Shown here piece by piece: positions 44,965 to 51,487 of a stretch of 64,000 nucleotides of DNA; position 1 is the first letter of the stretch, and the number at the start of each line of letters is the position of its first letter. The notes under the pieces are model-generated. The model did no database searches, was not told the DNA's origin, and saw nothing but the letters and a program-made list of their open reading frames with translations. Source of the DNA: JAUVUV01 sp964548275 (lineage in GTDB: Bacteria; Gemmatimonadota; Glassbacteria; GWA2-58-10). The DNA lies in the NCBI GenBank assembly GCA_964548275.1, contig CAZJQI010000011.1:1-64000 (forward strand), written 5' to 3'. The translations under genes were made by a program, and so were the position numbers.

Positions 44965-45099
44965 ATGATATCCCGAACCGTCCAGGAGTTCTTGGATCAC
45001 AGACACGTGAAGGCCACAATGGTTTATATACATCTGCAGAACCATGGGCTATCGAGTGCTCGCAGCCCGGCGAATCGGGCAGAATCTCGTGACTCGTGG
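44965..45099 (+). pseudogene. 3' remnant of an integron-type tyrosine recombinase
   Basis: The frame encodes RTVQEFLDHRHVKATMVYIH followed by LQNHGLSSARSPANR. This aligns by eye with the C-terminus of integron integrases (RTVQ-LLGH-DV-TTMIYTHV then GG-GVRSP). The catalytic Tyr of MVYIHL and the His of LDH remain, but the Gly of LLGH is Asp. Nothing upstream of residue 1 of this fragment resembles the rest of the enzyme, so it is a relic about 45 codons long. It lies between the two direct repeats and just before the metallophosphoesterase gene. Confidence 0.7.
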
Positions 45100-45128
45100 G
45101 TTGGTGAAATCACACGCAGGGAGGGCTT

Positions 45129-46271
45129 GTGTTCGGAATCGTTCTTACAGTCTCTGTTACATTGATGCACCTTTACGTCTTCTGGCGCGCCAGCTCGGTA
45201 CCGTTTCTAAAACGCCACGTGCCCCGAAAACTCCTCATCGGGGCAGGCATTGCCCTATGGGCGGTTTTTTATTTCGGCCGCGTTTACGGTCACGGCGGCG
45301 CGGGCACCCTTGCCATAACGCTGGAGTTTTTCGGCATGAACTGGATGGCCGTGCTGTTTCTGACCTCCGTCTCCCTTCTTGCCATGGACCTGGTTACCGG
45401 GTTCGGCTTTCTCCTGCCCAGGCTGGCGCCTTCGCTGCGAGGCCTGGCCCTGGCTGCCGGTGGGATGCTTTCTGTGATCGCACTCGTGCAGGGTCTGCGG
45501 CCGCCGGTGGTCCAAAACTATGAGGTGTCCCTCTCCGGCCTTCCCGATGAAATGGATGGCACAGTGATCGTTGCCATGGCCGACCTGCACCTCGGCTCGC
45601 TTTTGGGCAAGCGGTGGCTGGAGGCACGCGTGGCCCAGGTCCAGGCGCAGCAGCCCGACTTTGTGTTCCTGCTAGGAGATATTTTCGAAGGACACGGCAT
45701 CTCCCCAGGGAAGCTGCTTCCGGTATTTCGCCGCCTTTCTGCTCCTCTGGGTCTCTGGGCCGTCCTTGGCAACCACGAGTTTTACGGTCGTAACAACTCG
45801 AGCACGACCCTGTTTCAGAAAGCCGGCTTCCAGGTGCTGCGCAACTCCTGGGCCGAAATCCGACCCGGCCTTGTCCTGGCAGGCGTGGACAATCTCAGAT
45901 CCAGACGATATTCCGGTCAGGGCAGCGATCCCATCTCGAAGGCATTAGCGGGTCGACCTCCGGGTGCAACCGTCTTTCTTTCCCATAAATCGTGGCAGGC
46001 TGACAGAGCAGCGGACGCTGGCGTAGGTCTGATGCTTTGCGGCCACACTCATGGAGGACAAATCTGGCCCTTCGACTATCTGGTCCAACACAGCTACCCG
46101 CTGCTTGAGGGACGGTATGAGGTGCGCGGCATGACAGTCATCGTCTGCCGCGGTACGGGCACTTGGGGACCGCGCATGCGCCTTTGGTATCCCGGCGAGA
46201 TCCTCCGTGTGACCCTGCACGGGAAGGGAAAACGGGACATAACTGAAGGAAACGAGCCTGGACACAGATAA
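45129..46271 (+). CDS. Membrane-anchored metallophosphoesterase (YkuE-like)
   Basis: 380 residues. About four N-terminal hydrophobic helices (IVLTVSVTLMHLYVFW, LLIGAGIALWAVFYFG, WMAVLFLTSVSLLAMD and LALAAGGMLSVIALVQG) precede a calcineurin-like domain: MADLHLG, LLGDIFEGH, VLGNHEFYG and CGHTHGGQIWP supply the binuclear metal ligands. Relatives such as YkuE/LpxH-like proteins act on phospholipid or pyrophosphate substrates. The start is GTG at 45129 with AGGGAGG upstream. It overlaps the end of the integrase relic frame. It is enclosed by the direct repeats, so it may have arrived by insertion. Confidence 0.9.
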   Translation: MFGIVLTVSVTLMHLYVFWRASSVPFLKRHVPRKLLIGAGIALWAVFYFGRVYGHGGAGTLAITLEFFGMNWMAVLFLTSVSLLAMDLVTGFGFLLPRLAPSLRGLALAAGGMLSVIALVQGLRPPVVQNYEVSLSGLPDEMDGTVIVAMADLHLGSLLGKRWLEARVAQVQAQQPDFVFLLGDIFEGHGISPGKLLPVFRRLSAPLGLWAVLGNHEFYGRNNSSTTLFQKAGFQVLRNSWAEIRPGLVLAGVDNLRSRRYSGQGSDPISKALAGRPPGATVFLSHKSWQADRAADAGVGLMLCGHTHGGQIWPFDYLVQHSYPLLEGRYEVRGMTVIVCRGTGTWGPRMRLWYPGEILRVTLHGKGKRDITEGNEPGHR

Positions 46272-46376
46272 AGGGGACAATCATGACATTTTGACATCCT
46301 TCCCGAGTTATTCCCGGTATGGAGCCTGGCTAGGATTTGACCAGCAGAGTGCATAATAAATTACTGAACAAGCTTG

Positions 46377-46609
46377 CGAGAACGCCGGATAGGAATGCAC
46401 GTTCGAAAAGCATCTGCTCATTCGAGCCACACCCCTTCCCTGAGAAAAACTGACACAGCAAAGACATAAAGCGCAAAGGCCCGGGGAAGGAATCAGGAGA
46501 CCCACCCGGAGGCGATATCGAAAAAAGATGAATACACATTTGATTTAGTATTGGAGTAACCGGGAGAGTATATTATAATTAATTAATAAGGATGGAGTTT
46601 GTGGAAAAC
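46377..46609. repeat. Direct repeat copy B containing a damaged GH36 3' end
   Basis: Codons 46378-46443 match the last 22 codons of the GH36 gene but carry an in-frame TAG at 46390-46392. Apart from that and one Asp/Glu change, the differences from copy A are synonymous. Copy B therefore looks like the tail of a diverged paralogue, not a fresh duplicate. The downstream 165 bp also match copy A with insertions. Only the tail survives; the rest of the paralogue is gone. Confidence 0.8.
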
Positions 46610-46698
46610 TCAAGCAGTGGTATGCGTCTTCTAAATCGGGGTGGCAAAGGCGAAAAAAGTATAGCAAACAGTTTACAATCAACAGTGTTTGTTTGGGG

Positions 46699-46719
46699 TT
46701 TTATACAGTCTGTATAAAA
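46699..46719. promoter_or_regulatory. Palindrome TTTTATACA-N3-TGTATAAAA upstream of the glycosidase gene
   Basis: A perfect 9-bp inverted repeat with a 3-nt spacer, in a strongly AT-rich leader about 195 bp before the multidomain glycosidase start. It looks like a repressor or LacI-type operator, but no matching regulator is encoded here. It is too symmetric and too AT-rich to be a terminator. Confidence 0.45.
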
Positions 46720-46913
46720 TTCCACTGCAATTTTTGTAAAATGTCACAACAGATTGTTATATGTCATCTTATGTGATTTTCTTAAGACTTTTTGTGAGGT
46801 ATTACATAGCTGTATTTGCCATGTAAAGGTTATTATCACAGTTCCGTATAAGCCATAGTTAGGCCATATTTGATATGGGGAATATCGGTATAATCTTTTC
46901 AAGGAGTTTTAGG

Positions 46914-49900
46914 ATGCGTAAAGCCGTAATGCTACTCACTCTCTCCTGCTTGGTGATCTTCTCCATATCGACTATTTCCTTCTCCCAAGTCCAACCTGAG
47001 GTGGAATCCACCTACCGGGGCGATATTAACGAAGACGGCCAGGTAAACATCTTCGACCTGCTGGCGCTGCTGAAAGTGCTGGGCGGCGAGCAGCAGACCG
47101 AGCGGCAGAGGCAGATAGCCAACGTGAATGCCTCCGAGGATGGTAAAGTAGATATCTTTGACCTGCTGTCGCTGCTGAAGGTTTTGGGCGGAGCGGAGCC
47201 GGAGATTATATACTGGGGGCCGGCTATTGTAAGTCTTAGCTGGACGATTGCTGCGGTGGGAGACACCCTTGTCGCTTACCTGGAAAATATCGATGAAACA
47301 ATCACAGTGGCTGATATCAAGGCCCAGATAAACGAACAGGACGTTGAAATCCTCTCTTTTACCCACGACAGCGTGGGGATAGTTATACCGCAATGGTTTG
47401 CTGGAGGACAGTTGAGACTCGTAGTTGCCGATGATACTACCAACTCTGTGCTTACTCTGCTCTATATCCCCGGAGTTGTGAACAGCGCATCCGACAATGG
47501 CACCGGCAGTCTTCACCATGCAATTACGAATGCTTCATCTGGAGATACTATTACCTTCGATATATCTGTTTTTCCACCGGCCAGCCCGGATACCATCGTC
47601 CTTGTAACGCCGCTGCCGGGGCTTGATCAGGGTAGTATGGTGATCGACGCGAGCGATGCGGGAGTTGTCATTGACGGGAGCATGATTTCAGAGCCGGAAG
47701 CCTATGGCATTTCCATCGCTTCGAGCAACAACGTCATTCGCGGACTCCATATCAAGGACTTTTCCAGTGCAGGTATCGCTCTGCATAGCGGCGCCCAGAA
47801 GAATACCATTGGCGGTGACCGAAAAATTGGTGATGGTCCCTCAGGTCAGAGCAACATAATTACCTGCACCGGCTACTTTGGTTTTGGTAACGTTGGTATT
47901 TTGGGCAATGGTACTTCCTACAATACCATCCAGGGTAACTTCATCGGCACCGATGTAGGTGGTACGACTCGACAGGGGATGTTCAATCATAGTATTTTAA
48001 TTAAAGGTGAAGGGGCCGACAATAATCTGGTAGAGGGCAATCTGATTGGCGGTTACCGGGTGAGCGGCGTCTCCATAAGCAGCGTGAGTGATGGTTACAA
48101 CACAATTCGCAACAATTTTATCGGCACCGACACGAGTGGAGTGATACAAATATCCCACAGCCGTTGGTACGGAGTTTCCATAGACAACTCCGGCTACAAT
48201 GTAATCGGTCCATCCAATGTAATTGCCCACAACGAAAAATCCGGTATCATCATACAGGGCGAGGAATCGGTGGGTAACCGTATCACTCAGAACAGCATTT
48301 ACAATAACGGCACGCTGGGCATTGAGCTTGCTGATGGCGGCAATGCACGATTAGCCGTCCCGGCACTTTTAGACTTTGATAAGCTGGCCGCTACGGTGTC
48401 GGGTGTGGCATGCGCCAATTGCACAGTCGAGGTCTTTTCTGATAGTGCCGACCAGGGAGAAATCTATGAAGGGCAGACAACAGCCGACTCCACCGGTTTC
48501 TTCACATTCACCGGGGGGGAGTCTTTCACTCAATCCCACTTGACGGCGACGGCTACAGATACAAATGGCAATACAAGCCGGTTCTCGGTGTTCACACCGG
48601 ACGTCCCCAGCAGAAATGCGATCCTTCAAGAGGGCAATAATCTGCAGAAAATCCTGCTTCAGTCCAAGCGATCAGAAGAACTTGCCGATAACCGTATCGG
48701 CATATTGTGGGACGCCGTCGGGCCCGGCAATAATGCGAGCGATCAGCCCATCCTCCGGGATGAGTGGAATGAGAGGATGGTCTTTGACCTGGGATTTAAA
48801 CATGCCAGTTTGGCTTTTAATGCTATAGAATTGCCGGCAAGATGGGACTGGCCGGAGCTCACCATTTCCCAGAAGCAGGATTTCCATGTCACCAATCTGG
48901 CTGATCACGGAGTGACGATCTGGTTGAACCTAACATTCTGGGATACGGCAAACCATCCCGATGGATGGGAAGAGCCGGAAGGATACTCCCGATTCCAAAC
49001 CGAGGAAGAAATTCAGCGGTACCTGGAATATGTGCAATTCATGGTTCGCCATTTTAAAGACCGCATCCAGTATTATGAATTATGGAATGAACCCGACAAT
49101 GGAGGTTTCCTGGTACAGTACATCAAGGTGGAGGACTATATTAATCTCGTCAAGCGAGTGGCGCCGGTCATACATCAGGAATATCCGGAGGCAAAAGTCG
49201 TGATCCCTAGTGTCTCTGGTCTGCAATATAACAAGGATTATGTGTTCAGTCTTGTCAACTCGGAAGAGATTATGCCGCTGGTGGATGTTATCTCCTGGCA
49301 TCCTTTTTTCAACTCCACACCGGCGGACGATCATACCAGAGATTACTGGTATGACTATCCAGGTATTGTACAGGCAATCAAGGACACCGCTAACTCCAAC
49401 GGATTCAAAGGAGAATTTCAAGGGCACTCAATGAGCTGGTGGACGATAGACCCTTCCGCTCCAGAGTCCTTCGGAAAGGCCGATCGTCAGACGATGAAGT
49501 ACCAGCTACGGGGCGTCATGATGCACCTGGGCATGGATATGAACGCGGGACTCGGCACGCCGGGTTACGAAAACACGCTCACCTTCACCTCGATTAAAAA
49601 CCTGTGCACCTTGATGGCCGGAGTCACGACTGACAGTCTCGCCTTACAAATCGAGAGCGATGCGGACTCTCTCAGGAGTTACAGCTTTTCCCTGCCGGAT
49701 GGCGGTAAGATGATCGCCCTATGGACAGACGGGGTCGCGGAGGATTACGACCCTGGTGTGCCAGCCACGCTGACGCTCCCCTGGCAATCGGCTCAGAGTG
49801 TGAAGGGGATTGATGTATTAAATGGTTATGAGCAACAATTGATCTCGAGTGTTGAAGATGGCAATCTTGTCATTCGCGGGTTTCTGGTTAAGGATTATCC

Positions 49901-49928
49901 GATCTTCATTCAAGCGAGTCAACTGTGA
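46914..49928 (+). CDS. Secreted multidomain glycosidase: dockerin-like repeats, beta-helix and TIM-barrel
   Basis: 1004 residues. A signal peptide (LLTLSCLVIFSISTISFSQ) is followed by two dockerin-like EF-hand units, DINEDGQVNIFD (37-48) and NVNASEDGKVDIFD (70-83), each with LL-LLKVLGG. Next comes an Ig/IPT-like domain (about 95-190), a right-handed beta-helix (about 195-480; NTIQGNFIGTD, NTIRNNFIGTD and NVIGPSNVIAHNEKSG), a small beta-domain, and a GH39-like TIM barrel with acid/base candidate in YYELWNEPDN and nucleophile candidate in FKGEFQGHSMSW. Dockerins normally occur near the C-terminus, so the N-terminal position is unusual. AAGGAG lies 7 nt before the ATG. Confidence 0.82.
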   Translation: MRKAVMLLTLSCLVIFSISTISFSQVQPEVESTYRGDINEDGQVNIFDLLALLKVLGGEQQTERQRQIANVNASEDGKVDIFDLLSLLKVLGGAEPEIIYWGPAIVSLSWTIAAVGDTLVAYLENIDETITVADIKAQINEQDVEILSFTHDSVGIVIPQWFAGGQLRLVVADDTTNSVLTLLYIPGVVNSASDNGTGSLHHAITNASSGDTITFDISVFPPASPDTIVLVTPLPGLDQGSMVIDASDAGVVIDGSMISEPEAYGISIASSNNVIRGLHIKDFSSAGIALHSGAQKNTIGGDRKIGDGPSGQSNIITCTGYFGFGNVGILGNGTSYNTIQGNFIGTDVGGTTRQGMFNHSILIKGEGADNNLVEGNLIGGYRVSGVSISSVSDGYNTIRNNFIGTDTSGVIQISHSRWYGVSIDNSGYNVIGPSNVIAHNEKSGIIIQGEESVGNRITQNSIYNNGTLGIELADGGNARLAVPALLDFDKLAATVSGVACANCTVEVFSDSADQGEIYEGQTTADSTGFFTFTGGESFTQSHLTATATDTNGNTSRFSVFTPDVPSRNAILQEGNNLQKILLQSKRSEELADNRIGILWDAVGPGNNASDQPILRDEWNERMVFDLGFKHASLAFNAIELPARWDWPELTISQKQDFHVTNLADHGVTIWLNLTFWDTANHPDGWEEPEGYSRFQTEEEIQRYLEYVQFMVRHFKDRIQYYELWNEPDNGGFLVQYIKVEDYINLVKRVAPVIHQEYPEAKVVIPSVSGLQYNKDYVFSLVNSEEIMPLVDVISWHPFFNSTPADDHTRDYWYDYPGIVQAIKDTANSNGFKGEFQGHSMSWWTIDPSAPESFGKADRQTMKYQLRGVMMHLGMDMNAGLGTPGYENTLTFTSIKNLCTLMAGVTTDSLALQIESDADSLRSYSFSLPDGGKMIALWTDGVAEDYDPGVPATLTLPWQSAQSVKGIDVLNGYEQQLISSVEDGNLVIRGFLVKDYPIFIQASQL

Positions 49929-50127
49929 GTACCATATCCGAACTCGATTAAAGTCCTTTTAAAGGAGTGTTCAGACTCCGATTTTCAGGAAACAGGTGGG
50001 ATTCTTGTCGGCTACTACACTCCAGAGCACGATTGTACCATATTGACCTCTTTAAGTGGACCTCCAGAGGATTCAGTTTTAAATGATAAGAAAAATTCAG
50101 TTTGAATGGATTAGCAACCAGTAAGAC

Positions 50128-50190
50128 GCCTAACCAGCGCATGAAGTCAGACCGGGCTATGCCCGGCTGCTTATGCGCAGGCCGTTAGCC
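50128..50190 (+). other. attC site 1 (integron recombination site)
   Basis: R'' GCCTAAC (50128-50134) and R' GTTAGCC (50184-50190) flank nested arms: GCGCAT/ATGCGC, AAG/CTT, CAG/CTG and CCGGGC/GCCCGG with a 3-nt loop. Three bases on the left arm (a G, a T and an A) bulge out, as the extrahelical bases of attC do. At 63 bp it is a compact attC. The next gene starts 14 nt after R'. GTTAGCC departs from GTTRRRY at one position. Confidence 0.85.
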
Positions 50191-50204
50191 ATCAAAAATA
50201 AATT

Positions 50205-50954
50205 ATGAGCTTAGATGAGAACGCATCGGCTCTAGGCCGATTACTTGAAGAGCTTTCCTGGGTCGGTAAGACAATCAGTAATTATCGCAATGGTGGGCGT
50301 GGTTACGAAAATGTTCTTACTGCCGAGGTACTACAGGCGCTAGACTTTCTTCCGCGTCAAGCTTTCTTAGGCTCGGTTGTCGGCGCTTCTCATGGCGCTC
50401 CGGAAACACGCGACGCTTTGCGAAATGAGATAGAGGATGCAGAAACAAAACTGCTGCCTGGTAATTTTTATCTCATTTCGGGTGCAGAGCGACACACAGA
50501 TGGTCTTCCGGTTCAACCGGATGGTCTGATTACAACGCCAAGCTGCTACGTACTGCTTGAAGCAAAGCGAATTCGCTCAAGCTCCTTCCAAGCCGAACAG
50601 TTGGCCCGTGAGTATGTTCTACTTATGAGGGATGTTGGCGGAAGGGCGCCCCTACTTTGGTTATTGCTGGGCTCGGAACCACCGGTGAAGGTTCAAGGAC
50701 ACGGAAAATTAAAGCTTGAAGAAGCAATTGCTCTACATATTGATTCGGTGTTAGACAGAACTGAAGATTTTGATCTAAGTAAGCATGAACTAATCGCGGC
50801 GATTCCAGCTGTTGTATCATGGATCACGTGGCATGAAGTGCATAAGGTTGTATCTGAACAAATACAGTCATTCGATAATGCTGTGCCGTCAGTGCAAGCC
50901 GCGATAGAGCGCTTGGCTGGCGCTGTTATTCGTGCAATTGAATGGCATTCATAG
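50205..50954 (+). CDS. Cassette-encoded PD-(D/E)XK-like protein of unknown function
   Basis: 249 residues with no full-length match I recognise. VQPDGLI (about 103-109) followed by YVLLEAKRIR (about 115-124) is the D...E-x-K core of PD-(D/E)XK nucleases, and E35 in GRGYENVL could be the extra N-terminal acid. No ribosome-binding site precedes the ATG (50205), common in integron cassettes, where transcription comes from outside. It starts 14 nt after the attC1 R' box and is followed, 343 bp later, by attC2. A role in defence against phages or plasmids is plausible from context only. Confidence 0.7.
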   Translation: MSLDENASALGRLLEELSWVGKTISNYRNGGRGYENVLTAEVLQALDFLPRQAFLGSVVGASHGAPETRDALRNEIEDAETKLLPGNFYLISGAERHTDGLPVQPDGLITTPSCYVLLEAKRIRSSSFQAEQLAREYVLLMRDVGGRAPLLWLLLGSEPPVKVQGHGKLKLEEAIALHIDSVLDRTEDFDLSKHELIAAIPAVVSWITWHEVHKVVSEQIQSFDNAVPSVQAAIERLAGAVIRAIEWHS

Positions 50955-51046
50955 CATTAATGGCTAAAAAGGCGCTGTATTTGCCCGCCTCCGCTAACAC
51001 TCCAGAGGCAAGTGAGATCTCCGTTAGCCTCCCTTCAAACCTCCTT

Positions 51047-51094
51047 TTCAGCGCCTCCTGCCTGGCCTTTTCGGCTATCTCCTTTTCAGCGGCT
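51047..51094. repeat. 48-bp direct repeat, first unit
   Basis: Matches 51385-51432 at 44 of 48 positions, including GGCCTTTTCGGCTATCTCCT. On the minus strand both read as a Lys/Glu/Ala-rich stretch (EIAEKA-QEALK). The two units lie on either side of attC2. Confidence 0.85.
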
Positions 51095-51198
51095 GAGCTT
51101 TGCCGTCAGGCATGCCGGAACTTGAGCCAACCTGTTAAACTCACCGCTGTAAATGACTCAAAACCACCCTTTTCTCCTGTTAACTTGCAGAGTCAATC

Positions 51199-51244
51199 TT
51201 AACTTATGTTAACTCTAGAGCTCGAAGTTAACTTATGTTAACTC
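51199..51244. repeat. Two 17-bp direct repeats TTAACTTATGTTAACTC
   Basis: Identical copies at 51199-51215 and 51228-51244, separated by 12 bp. Each contains the palindromic GTTAAC. A further GTTAAC precedes the first copy. Could be iterons or a protein-binding array, but nothing adjacent points to an origin. Confidence 0.75.
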
Positions 51245-51297
51245 CAGCAGCCATAGAGAAATTCATTCGAGATCACCTGGCAGATGCAGACTAGTCC

Positions 51298-51358
51298 GCC
51301 CAACAAGGCGCACCCAGGCGACTCGCGTAACTCGCGCCTGTTAGCTCAAACGTTAGCC
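51298..51358 (+). other. attC site 2 (integron recombination site)
   Basis: R'' GCCCAAC (51298-51304), fitting RYYYAAC, and R' GTTAGCC (51352-51358) flank the stem CAGGCG/CGCCTG (51315-51320 and 51335-51340). The TTAGCTCAAACGTTAG ending resembles the L'-R' part of many attC sites. With attC1 it encloses one cassette. The inner fold is less regular than in attC1. Confidence 0.75.
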
Positions 51359-51364
51359 CCCATC

Positions 51365-51487
51365 ACACCCCCCATTCCACTGCCTTCAGCGCCTCCTGCT
51401 CGGCCTTTTCGGCTATCTCCTTGCCAGCGGCTTTTTCTAAGGCCTTGATGGGCTGCTGCTTTAAAGACAGATCGGCTAAGATTATTC
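51365..51487 (-). pseudogene. Lys/Glu/Ala-rich coding-like remnant after attC2
   Basis: On the minus strand an open frame reads RIILADLSLKQQPIKALEK then AAGKEIAEKAEQEALKAVEWG and a stop. It has no start of its own and overlaps the DUF3604 stop in another frame. It includes the second 48-bp repeat unit (51385-51432). Probably the tail of a lost gene or cassette; low certainty. Confidence 0.35.

Larger units (their letters stand above)
50955..51297. other. Cassette tail between the PD-(D/E)XK gene and attC2
   Basis: Longer than the usual few bases between a cassette gene and its attC. It holds a 48-bp direct-repeat unit (51047-51094) shared with 51385-51432, and two copies of the 17-mer TTAACTTATGTTAACTC (51199-51215 and 51228-51244). 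No credible gene is seen. Confidence 0.6.

Noticed and set aside
50993..51028. GCTAAC...GTTAGC inverted pair in the cassette tail
   Set aside because: Only 36 bp across with no L boxes; too short for attC and likely chance.
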